From: Planctomycetota bacterium
GTDB lineage: Bacteria > Planctomycetota > Phycisphaerae > UBA1845 > CAIVHJ01
Reading direction: 5' to 3'
Length of the DNA stretch: 6,246 nucleotides
Assembly: GCA_022565195.1 (NCBI GenBank)
Contig: JADFJZ010000097.1
Coordinates: 1 to 6,246, forward strand
Part shown: piece by piece, positions 1 to 4,898 of the stretch
Layout of the letters: each line of letters opens with the position of its first letter
How positions within the stretch are numbered: the first letter of the stretch is position 1
The notes under the pieces: generated by a model
Seen by the model: the letters and a program-made list of their open reading frames with translations, nothing else
Told to the model about the DNA's origin: nothing
Database searches by the model: none
Translations under genes and position numbers: made by a program

Positions 1-57
1 GAGTCGCACGGCGACCTCACTGCTTGCTGCTAACCCTATGTTTCGCAAGTCCCTCAC
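1..57 (-). CDS. Possible 5' end of the next operon gene (partial, weak)
   Basis: On the minus strand, after the acetyltransferase stop at 89-91, one frame stays open to the window edge. It can start at a GTG at 55-57 and reads VRDLRNIGLAASSEVAVRL. No Shine-Dalgarno precedes it; a CTG start at 85-87 would add ten residues. The RNIG...SEVAVRL segment vaguely recalls the first helix of Wzx-type polysaccharide flippases, which would fit an exopolysaccharide operon, but 19 residues cannot establish that. It could equally be an untranslated open frame. It is recorded because no terminator is visible after the acetyltransferase, so the operon may continue. Confidence 0.2.
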   Translation of the reverse strand, partial: MRDLRNIGLAASSEVAVRL

Positions 58-88
58 AAGCCGCGTGCGCCGCGGTGAAGCATTCAGG

Positions 89-1174
89 TCATCGACCTCG
101 GAATGAGAGCCAGCTTTCACCGTCGAGTTGCGACCAGAAGACTTGGCCATTCAGGATGGCCCTTTGGACTGCGGGGTCCTTGCAGTGGACGGCCCAGCCG
201 GAGAACACGTCTTTGACATCCGCTCCCTGCTCCAGCACCGCAGCAGTGATCTCGGGATCGGTGCAGTGCCCGATGATCTCTTGGACTCCGCAGTCGGCTG
301 CGTAGCGATAGAACGCGGGCATGAAATCGCGCGCCCGGCCCGGCGGGCAGGCGAACTCGTGGATCCGAGCAGTGCCGCCCGGCGACACATGGTAAACAAC
401 CCACGCCGAACCGCCCGAACCGCCGCTGGACATGACGCAGCCGGCCAGTCGCCGCCCGGCGGCGGCGTCTTCGAGCATGTCCCAGGTCCAGCGGGCGTGT
501 TCGAGATCGAAATCGCTGCACAGTGAGAACTGCGTTTGATGTTCTTTGCGCAAATTATGCAGTTCATCGGCATCGCTGATCGGGCGACACGTGACATCGC
601 CGTATTCGACGGCACTCGGCGATGAACCGCGAACGGTACGCCTGAAGCGACCCAGCAGCCCAGCCACACGACTTCGCCGGAAGCGCCGATACCACTTCAT
701 GCCTTCAAAACGCGGATGCCAAAAACCGACACTGCGGAAGATCTTCGACGACACTTCCGTCGCTGACGTCGTGAACGTAATGATCTGGGGGCCGTCGATC
801 ATCTTCTGTGCCAGTTGTCGGGCGATGCCCTGGCCCCGCAGGCCAGGATCGACCATGTACTGGCCGACCGCAACCGCCGTGATCGGCCTACCTTCGAAAA
901 GCAAGCGGCGCGGATGCGCCCCGAAGAATCCACCGATCACACCGTCCGCAGTCTCGTAAACCCACGACGGCGACACGTCCAGCGATCGCCAGGGATCGGT
1001 GAAGAACACGCGCTCGAAGTACGCGCAAAAAGCAGCGCTCGGCGGCTCAGCGCATTCGAGAAATACGCGGTTGAGCAGAGTGGCGAGTCCCTTGACATCG
1101 TCGCGATGCAGGGGCCGACAACATCCGGGGGCGGTGGTCTGCTCGGCTTTGGTCTGGGTGAGTGTTGACGACAT
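89..1174 (-). CDS. GNAT-like acetyltransferase of an exopolysaccharide-type operon
   Basis: A 361-aa protein starting at ATG 1174 (MSSTLTQTKAEQ). Its first half looks like a GNAT fold: a beta strand VAVGQYMVDP at residues 101-110 leads into RGQGIA (113-118), the acetyl-CoA pyrophosphate-binding loop, and FRSVGF (146-151) resembles the usual C-terminal GNAT motif. GNAT enzymes move an acyl group from acyl-CoA to an amine or hydroxyl. The second half (about 190-361) has no motif I can name and may be a degenerate second GNAT domain. The start is favoured by GAGG at 1181-1184, six nt upstream, within the end of the deacetylase gene. An open frame extends upstream to 1357 but overlaps that gene and reads as Arg-rich shadow. 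By position it may modify a sugar of an extracellular polysaccharide or its precursor in the cytoplasm (inference). Substrate unknown. Confidence 0.8.
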   Translation of the reverse strand: MSSTLTQTKAEQTTAPGCCRPLHRDDVKGLATLLNRVFLECAEPPSAAFCAYFERVFFTDPWRSLDVSPSWVYETADGVIGGFFGAHPRRLLFEGRPITAVAVGQYMVDPGLRGQGIARQLAQKMIDGPQIITFTTSATEVSSKIFRSVGFWHPRFEGMKWYRRFRRSRVAGLLGRFRRTVRGSSPSAVEYGDVTCRPISDADELHNLRKEHQTQFSLCSDFDLEHARWTWDMLEDAAAGRRLAGCVMSSGGSGGSAWVVYHVSPGGTARIHEFACPPGRARDFMPAFYRYAADCGVQEIIGHCTDPEITAAVLEQGADVKDVFSGWAVHCKDPAVQRAILNGQVFWSQLDGESWLSFRGR

Positions 1175-1182
1175 GGCAAGCC

Positions 1183-1980
1183 TCAGATCCCGATGCCCCG
1201 ACGGGTGATATGATCCATCAATTGGCCGGCGCCGACGCCGTCGCAGGGCACACGACGGATATCGACACTCGCCATCCTGGTGAAATTGACGCCGCCGCAG
1301 GCACTGACGAACTCGTGACGCGCCGCGGCACATGCCTGAACCGTATCCATATTCCAATCCGCCGGCCTGCCGAAGGGCAGTGCGAAAAATCTTTGATAAC
1401 CCGCAAACCCAGCCAGCGCCTCTGCGTTGTCATTTATTTGCCGGCACTGCTCGTTCGCATCGAGGCGCGAGAACCGAGGGTGATCCAGGCTGTGGTTGCC
1501 GAGTTCCATCAACGGGCTCTCGAGAAGTTTTGCAAGCTCTTCATGGTTGATGTACTCGACTCTGTTCCCGTTGAGTCTACTGGATAGGTCGGCCAATCCG
1601 GAACGTCTGGCCAGCACGTCGGCTGGTGCCTGATGCCGCAGATAGCTCGAGAATAAACCGGGGCAGGACGTACCGAACACTTCCTCCAGCGCTTCTTTTC
1701 GGCCTTCGCTTTCCAATTGGGCCACATCGTAGATCCAACAGCGCCGCCCGGTCAGGCTGGAATGATTCACGAACAGGGCGGCTGGGATGCCGTGCCGGAT
1801 CAAGACGGGAACCGCATGGTCGGCAACCGATTTCAGACCGTCGTCGAACGTCAGCGCCAAGCAGGTCTTGGTCAGCGTGCCCGATCGAAGTCTGCGGATT
1901 CCCTCAGAAAGCGAGACTAGCTCAAAGCAGCTCTTGGCCCAAAGCAGATGATCTTCAAAGGCGTGCGGATGCGTCACCAC
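1183..1980 (-). CDS. Polysaccharide deacetylase (NodB homology domain), main frame of a frameshifted gene
   Basis: This frame carries the catalytic part of a carbohydrate esterase 4 / NodB-type deacetylase, which removes N- or O-acetyl groups from polysaccharides with a divalent metal. Numbering from GTG 1980, motif 1 is TFDDG at 44-48 (catalytic base and metal Asp). Motif 2 is NHSLDHP at 162-168 (the two metal His). A motif-3-like FFALPFGRP lies at 198-206. The family's N-terminal strand (LLYHSV) is missing here but lies just upstream in another frame. The in-frame sequence before GTG 1980 (PPQYLRDLG) is also protein-like, so 1980 is a nominal start, not the native one. Restored from ATG 2122 the protein would be 312 aa, a plausible family length. 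The stop at 1183-1185 is 8 nt from the acetyltransferase start, so the two are co-transcribed and probably translationally coupled. Deacetylases of this type are common in exopolysaccharide clusters. Confidence 0.8.
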   Translation of the reverse strand: MVTHPHAFEDHLLWAKSCFELVSLSEGIRRLRSGTLTKTCLALTFDDGLKSVADHAVPVLIRHGIPAALFVNHSSLTGRRCWIYDVAQLESEGRKEALEEVFGTSCPGLFSSYLRHQAPADVLARRSGLADLSSRLNGNRVEYINHEELAKLLESPLMELGNHSLDHPRFSRLDANEQCRQINDNAEALAGFAGYQRFFALPFGRPADWNMDTVQACAAARHEFVSACGGVNFTRMASVDIRRVPCDGVGAGQLMDHITRRGIGI

Positions 1981-2006
1981 ACCCAGGTCGCGAAGATACT
2001 GCGGCG

Positions 2007-2122
2007 GGGCTCGGATCGACGGAATGGTACAGCAAAACGATCAATGCGGGCCTGCGATCCAGCACGGACTTCGCGAAGCGGGTCCGAAGGGTGGACCGGA
2101 TTGCCGGCTTGAGACCGAACAT
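2007..2122 (-). pseudogene. 5' fragment of the deacetylase gene, out of frame with its catalytic part
   Basis: From ATG 2122 this frame reads MFGLKPAIRSTLRTRF, then RRPALIVLLYHSVDPSP, the typical first strand of NodB-fold deacetylases of exopolysaccharide loci. It then turns into unrelated sequence and stops at 1955-1957. Dropping one base from the four-G run at 2006-2009 (CCCC in the gene) gives DPSPPQYLRDLGVVTHPHAF, continuous with the downstream frame. So the gene has one extra base, or two missing. It may be a real inactivating indel, a phase-variation site or a sequencing error. ATG 2188 is an alternative start giving 22 more residues; neither start has a clear Shine-Dalgarno. Confidence 0.65.
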
Positions 2123-2224
2123 GCTTTGCAAGAATCTGGGCGTCAACAATGCAGAATCCGCCAAGGCGTAAGACGATGACGGGCCCATCGCTCAAACGCA
2201 TTTCAGTGCTCGTGCGCATCTCGC

Positions 2225-2240
2225 TGCCGGAGATCCGGCA
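2225..2240. repeat. Short inverted repeat in the deacetylase leader
   Basis: TGCCGGA and TCCGGCA form perfect 7-bp arms around a 2-nt centre, just downstream of the proposed start of transcription. The near-continuous dyad is better suited to a DNA-binding operator than to an RNA hairpin with a 2-nt loop. No regulator is encoded in the window. Confidence 0.35.
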
Positions 2241-2264
2241 CGCCGCCACACACGCATCTGCACT

Positions 2265-2293
2265 ATTATCGGATCATGGAGAGCCGCTCTTAA
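2265..2293 (-). promoter_or_regulatory. Candidate sigma70-type promoter of the deacetylase operon
   Basis: On the minus strand TTAAGA (2288-2293) and GATAAT (2265-2270) are separated by 17 nt, matching the -35 at four of six and the -10 at five of six positions. Transcription would start near 2258, about 70 nt before ATG 2188 or 136 nt before ATG 2122. It sits in the non-coding stretch 2189-2463, which otherwise holds only the inverted repeat at 2225-2240 and the terminator at 2401-2440. It is a sequence match only; chance occurrence is possible. Confidence 0.35.
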
Positions 2294-2400
2294 TCGCAGC
2301 GTGGAGGAAATGCTTGACCCACGTACTCCTCACCGTCAGGTCGCGCACATCTTGATCGTGGGGTTATCGGACGCGGCCCGAGGGCGAGAGACGTGCGCGC

Positions 2401-2440
2401 AAAAAGATGCGGACTGCGGGCAAGCCCACAGTCCGCATCT
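2401..2440 (-). terminator. Intrinsic terminator of the Cys-rich repeat protein gene
   Basis: On the minus strand, 23 nt after the stop codon, AGATGCGGACTG (2440-2429) pairs perfectly with CAGTCCGCATCT (2416-2405). Three more G:C pairs form inside, and TTTTT follows at 2405-2401. A 12-bp GC-rich stem with a U tract is a classic Rho-independent terminator. It also shields the downstream deacetylase operon from read-through. Confidence 0.9.
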
Positions 2441-2463
2441 GGAATCATGAGTCAGTCGGCAAA

Positions 2464-3570
2464 TCAGGAACTCAGTGCCAGCGTCGCCGCCGTCTCGACG
2501 ATCAGCTTGATTTGATCCTGAGCGGTCGCCAGACGCTTCTGGGCAGTCTTGCAGCAGCCGCCTTTGCTTTCGGAGGCCACGGTCGTGGCCTTAGCTGCTT
2601 TACTGCAGGGTGATCCGCCAGCCGCAACAGTCGAAGCTTTGGCAGCTTTGGACTTGCTGCAGGGTGAACCACCGGCGGCGACGGTGGTCGCCTTGGCAGC
2701 CTTGGCTTTATTGCCCTTGTTACAACCAGGCTTGTCGCCCTTGGCAGCGACGGTCGTCGCTTTGCCCTTGTTGCAGCCACTCTTTTTAGCGCCGGCCAGC
2801 GCCGCGCCTGCGCCTAAAGCATGCGGACAGGGTGAGCCGTCCTTGGCCGCGACAGTCGCAGCCGCAGCTTTACCCTTGTTGCAGCCGCTCTTCTTGGCAC
2901 CGGCCAGAGCCGCGCCTGCACCCAAAGCATGCGGGCATGGCGAGCCATCTTTGGCTGCAACGGTCGCAGCTTTGGCTTTGCCCTTGTTGCAGCCGCTCTT
3001 GGCGCCGGCGGTCTGAGCCGTGCCACGGAAATTCTTCATGCAGTCCTTGATGCAATCTGCGTCGCAACCCTTCAGCTTGCAGTTGACGATCTCCAGAGCC
3101 TTGTCCGCTTCTTCTCGCGTGGCGAAATCAAAGCCGGCCAGACGATACTTCATCTTCTCGCCGTCCTTGAGGGCCGCCTTGGCCGACATGGAACAACCGT
3201 AGCCCTTGCCACGGACCGAGAGCCGCACAGTCTTGAGATTCTTGATCTCCTTCTCAAGCAGGCCGGCCAAGGCGATTGTCGCCTCAGTCTCGGTGTCGTA
3301 AACTTTGCTCGCGACCAGGAACTGCACCTTGCCGTTTTCGCCGGCCTTGGCCGTTGCGCTCTTGAAGCAATGAGTATCGGTATCGCCGACGCGATAGGCC
3401 ATCGACGGCATCGCCTTCATGACGCCGGCAACGGCGTTGTCAAACGTGGTCTTGCAGCAGGGCGCTGTCTTCGCACCGGCCAGAACGACTTTGCCTTCTT
3501 TGTCACAGGCCCACAGTACGCCAGCCGTACCGAACAGGGCCACCACTGCCATTGCAGAAATCTTTCTCAT
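2464..3570 (-). CDS. Exported Cys-rich protein: duplicated 44-aa module plus Cys/Lys/Ala repeat tail
   Basis: A 368-aa protein from ATG 3570, chosen because AAGGAGG lies 5 nt upstream; the open frame continues to 3837 but that part overlaps the promoter and is not protein-like. Residues 1-22 form a signal peptide (MRK, hydrophobic core, ending LWAC). C22 is in a poor lipobox with Trp at -2, so secretion or lipidation are both open. KTAPCCK at 35-40 is a Cys pair. Residues 58-101 and 116-159 are two gapless copies of a module: V4, C11, SA 14-15, K24, then F/Y and A30, T36, EA 39-40, AL 43-44. Residues 164-177 hold four Cys (CKLKGCDADCIKDC). The tail (192-336) repeats SGCNKGK, TVAAKDGSPCPHALGAGAALAGAKK and TVAAGGSPCSK, then ends with GGCCKTAQKRL. 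There are 19 Cys in all. I recognise no named family. Metal binding, redox buffering or a disulfide-linked envelope role are possible but unproven. Its own promoter and terminator suggest a single-gene unit. Confidence 0.82.
   Translation of the reverse strand: MRKISAMAVVALFGTAGVLWACDKEGKVVLAGAKTAPCCKTTFDNAVAGVMKAMPSMAYRVGDTDTHCFKSATAKAGENGKVQFLVASKVYDTETEATIALAGLLEKEIKNLKTVRLSVRGKGYGCSMSAKAALKDGEKMKYRLAGFDFATREEADKALEIVNCKLKGCDADCIKDCMKNFRGTAQTAGAKSGCNKGKAKAATVAAKDGSPCPHALGAGAALAGAKKSGCNKGKAAAATVAAKDGSPCPHALGAGAALAGAKKSGCNKGKATTVAAKGDKPGCNKGNKAKAAKATTVAAGGSPCSKSKAAKASTVAAGGSPCSKAAKATTVASESKGGCCKTAQKRLATAQDQIKLIVETAATLALSS
2563..2700 (-). repeat. Short coding repeats KA(T/S)TVAAGGSPCSK
   Basis: Residues 291-336 of the Cys-rich protein contain two copies of KA(T/S)TVAAGGSPCSK, spaced 18 residues apart, then a third start KATTVASESKGG about 16 residues later that degenerates into the C-terminal GGCCK. 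Each full copy carries one Cys in GGSPCSK. The TVAA and SPC elements also occur in the longer 108-bp repeats upstream in the gene, so the two repeat types probably share an origin. Confidence 0.75.
2745..2997 (-). repeat. 108-bp in-frame tandem repeats (36 residues each)
   Basis: Two full units, 2890-2997 and 2782-2889, encode SGCNKGKAxAATVAAKDGSPCPHALGAGAALAGAKK; a third partial unit continues below 2781. The element CCCTTGTTGCAGCC on the plus strand recurs at 2765, 2873 and 2981, exactly 108 nt apart. The two full units differ at one residue (Lys to Ala at position 9) but at about 19 of 108 nucleotides, nearly all the rest being silent. Confidence 0.88.
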
Positions 3571-3596
3571 GTCATCCTCCTTAGGAGTAAACAAAA

Positions 3597-3630
3597 CGGT
3601 CCAATGATTATGTCCCGGCTGTGGGGACCG
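3597..3630 (-). promoter_or_regulatory. Leader with two mutually exclusive hairpins (attenuator-like)
   Basis: In the untranslated leader of the Cys-rich gene, CGGTCC (3630-3625) can pair with GGACCG (3602-3597), followed by TTTTGTTT (3596-3589), a terminator-like arrangement. Alternatively GTCCC (3628-3624) pairs with GGGAC (3616-3612) around a 7-nt loop, which uses the same bases and blocks the first stem. Such competition is typical of attenuators, but the stems are only 6 and 5 bp, so this is tentative. CTCC-TAA-GGAG next to the ribosome binding site could also partly mask it. Confidence 0.35.
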
Positions 3631-3649
3631 TGAAGCCTTGAAGCTACGT

Positions 3650-3678
3650 ATTCTAGCATCTCTCGCCCTGGGTTGCAA
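3650..3678 (-). promoter_or_regulatory. Sigma70-type promoter of the Cys-rich repeat protein gene
   Basis: On the minus strand TTGCAA (3673-3678) and TAGAAT (3650-3655) are separated by exactly 17 nt. The -10 matches the consensus at five of six positions, the -35 at four of six. Transcription should begin near 3643, giving a leader of roughly 70 nt before ATG 3570. The position agrees with the strong ribosome binding site and terminator of this unit. Confidence 0.55.
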
Positions 3679-3763
3679 CAGCAGTCCTTCGCGAATCCGC
3701 CAAGACCGATAACCATCACTCCCACAGTCGCTTACGCACAATATCGGCCCGTCCGACAGGCCC

Positions 3764-3775
3764 GCCGCCGGCGGC
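3764..3775. repeat. 12-bp GC palindrome in the intergenic region
   Basis: GCCGCCGGCGGC is a perfect palindrome between the Cys-rich gene and the first YbjQ gene, flanked by CAGG (3757-3760) and CCTG (3779-3782). It has no U tract. It could be an operator or a chance GC-rich string. I saw no convincing promoter for the YbjQ pair between 3679 and 3849. Confidence 0.3.
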
Positions 3776-3849
3776 CATCCTGCTGGACAGCCACGCTGCA
3801 CCGGGATACCCTGCGATGCGGATCCGATCGTCCTCATGGAGATTGCGGC

Positions 3850-4176
3850 ATGATTCTAGTGAATACTGAAATGATTCCCGGCTACCGGGTGGTGGAAACC
3901 AAAGGCCTGGTGCAGGGCAACACCATCCGCGCCAAGCACCTCGGGCGGGACATCGCCGCCGGATTCAAGAACCTGGTGGGCGGTGAATTGAAGGGCTACA
4001 CCGAACTGCTGACCGAGTCACGGCGGCAGGCCATCGAGCGCATGATCGGCCAGGCGCAGCAGTTGGGCGCCAATGCGGTCGTAAACGTCCGCTTCACCAC
4101 CAGCGCCGTCACGCAGGGCGCGGCAGAGCTTTACGCCTACGGTACCGCAATGGTCGTTGAAGAGGAGCGCGCATAG
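3850..4176 (+). CDS. YbjQ/UPF0145 (DUF74) family protein, soluble form
   Basis: A 108-aa protein, the usual length for the YbjQ family. The start is ATG 3850, eight nt after GGAG (3838-3841); the frame is open back to 3673 but that part is Arg/Pro-rich and unlike the family. Visible family features are an N-terminal strand with GYRVVETKGLVQGNTI (11-26), the segment AGFKNLVGGE (37-46), the helix SRRQAIERMIGQAQQLGANAVVNVRF (57-82) and the closing strand AYGTAMVV (96-103). Structures of this family are small oligomers; it is sometimes labelled a putative heavy-metal-binding domain, but no biochemical role is settled. There are no Cys and no signal peptide, so it should be cytosolic. The next gene starts 3 nt after its stop and is a membrane-anchored relative, so they form an operon and may assemble together (inference). 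Confidence 0.9.
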   Translation: MILVNTEMIPGYRVVETKGLVQGNTIRAKHLGRDIAAGFKNLVGGELKGYTELLTESRRQAIERMIGQAQQLGANAVVNVRFTTSAVTQGAAELYAYGTAMVVEEERA

Positions 4177-4179
4177 ATT

Positions 4180-4650
4180 ATGCCTCCTCTGCTGAGCGCC
4201 ATAATCACGTTGTTCCCGTTCGTGCTCATCGGTCTGGGCTACACCGTCGGGCGCTGGCGTGAGCAGAGCCACTTGAAGTCGCTCGCAATTCGGGAAGAGG
4301 CGCTGGGCCACATTGTGGTCACGGACTTGAATACAGTGGCCGATCCCGAGACGGCCGCCAGCGGCTGCCTGGTGATGGGCGAAGCAGTGATCGCCACCGA
4401 CTATTTCAAGAGTATCGCCACACAATTGCGAAACTTGATCGGCGGGGAAATGAAGTCCATGCAATCATTGGTCGACCGCGCCCGTCGCGAAGCCATCGTG
4501 CGAATGCTGGAACAGGCCGATCGTGCCGGCGCGACCGAGGTCCACAACGTCCGGCTGGAGACCAGCAACATCCGCAGTGCTACATCAAGAAACAAAGCCG
4601 CCATTTCGGTGGAAATGCTGGCCTTCGGAACAGCAATCGTGCGACGCTGA
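4180..4650 (+). CDS. YbjQ/UPF0145 (DUF74) family protein with N-terminal membrane anchor
   Basis: A 156-aa protein. Residues 4-23 (LLSAIITLFPFVLIGLGYTV) form one transmembrane helix followed by GRWREQ, so the rest is probably cytoplasmic by the positive-inside rule. The YbjQ domain occupies about 61-156: GCLVMGEAV, LRNLIGGE (83-90), the helix RARREAIVRMLEQADRAGA (100-118), HNVRLETSN and LAFGTAIV (147-154). Compared with the upstream gene the NL(V/I)GGE(L/M)K and R(R/E)xAIxRM blocks match, so the pair is a diverged duplication. AGAGGAG at 4161-4167 lies 12 nt before ATG 4180. The last codons (IVRR and the TGA) lie in the first copy of a 40-bp tandem repeat with a REP-like hairpin, so the C-terminus may have been rewritten by the repeat. 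Function unknown. Confidence 0.88.
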   Translation: MPPLLSAIITLFPFVLIGLGYTVGRWREQSHLKSLAIREEALGHIVVTDLNTVADPETAASGCLVMGEAVIATDYFKSIATQLRNLIGGEMKSMQSLVDRARREAIVRMLEQADRAGATEVHNVRLETSNIRSATSRNKAAISVEMLAFGTAIVRR

Positions 4651-4714
4651 GCCGCAGCCTTCAGGCTGCGGACCAATCGTGCGGCACTGAGCCGCAGCCT
4701 TTAGGCTGCGGACC
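4635..4714 (+). repeat. 40-bp tandem duplication, each copy with a REP-like hairpin
   Basis: Copies 4635-4674 and 4675-4714 are identical at 37 of 40 positions. Each starts AATCGTGCG, contains CTGAGC, and carries CCGCAGCCT and AGGCTGCGG arms (9 bp) around TC or TT (4652-4671 and 4692-4711). The first copy overlaps the last codons and stop of the second YbjQ gene. A weak third start follows at 4715. There is no U tract, so these are not standard intrinsic terminators, though they could stabilise the mRNA 3' end. Confidence 0.85.
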
Positions 4715-4761
4715 AACCGGGCACAGGAGCACGACCGACACGGCCGTGACACACAGCGTTT

Positions 4762-4863
4762 CTGTAGCGGTCGGCGTCTCTGCCGACCGTGGTGTTCCAC
4801 TTGGCCTGGACACTCCGATCCGCGCTGAAGCCCACGGTCGACACGGAGGTCGACCGCTACAGG
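4762..4863. repeat. Pair of inverted REP-like hairpins (BIME-like element)
   Basis: CTGTAGCGGTCG (4762-4773) is repeated in inverse as CGACCGCTACAG (4851-4862). Each end holds its own hairpin: CGGTCGGC/GCCGACCG (4768-4775 with 4782-4789, 6-nt loop) and CGGTCGAC/GTCGACCG (4835-4842 with 4849-4856, 6-nt loop). Read in the same orientation the two units share 12 bases before and 9 after a variable core. Two REPs in opposite orientation are the layout of bacterial interspersed mosaic elements, usually spread by a RAYT transposase encoded elsewhere. No transposase is in this window. Confidence 0.75.
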
Positions 4864-4898
4864 AGCGCTGGGGTGCCACAAATCCGAACGGGTGACTC

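Noticed and set aside
24..305. Plus-strand open frame with a signal-peptide-like start (MLLTLCFASPSQA)
   Set aside because: Most of it is antisense to the acetyltransferase and it has no ribosome binding site or family features.
2003..2011. Programmed +1 ribosomal frameshifting at the CCCC run
   Set aside because: The early frame has no stop codon at the shift site (it runs about 50 nt to 1955) and no stimulatory element was seen, so an indel or sequencing error is simpler.
1974..2249. Minus-strand frame with DGPVIVLRLGGFCIVDAQ, slightly STAS-like
   Set aside because: It overlaps the deacetylase 5' region, stops at 1974 and degenerates into Arg-rich sequence; the frame with LLYHSV explains this DNA better.
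2549..3016. Long plus-strand open frame rich in Leu, Ala and Pro opposite the Cys-rich gene
   Set aside because: It is the antisense of the Lys/Ala/Cys repeats, has no start context, and its repeats simply mirror the coding repeats.
3571..3837. N-terminal extension of the Cys-rich protein to 3837, and of the first YbjQ protein back to 3673
   Set aside because: Both extensions cross the intergenic region with its promoter and are Arg/Pro-rich without family features; strong ribosome binding sites sit at the internal starts 3570 and 3850.
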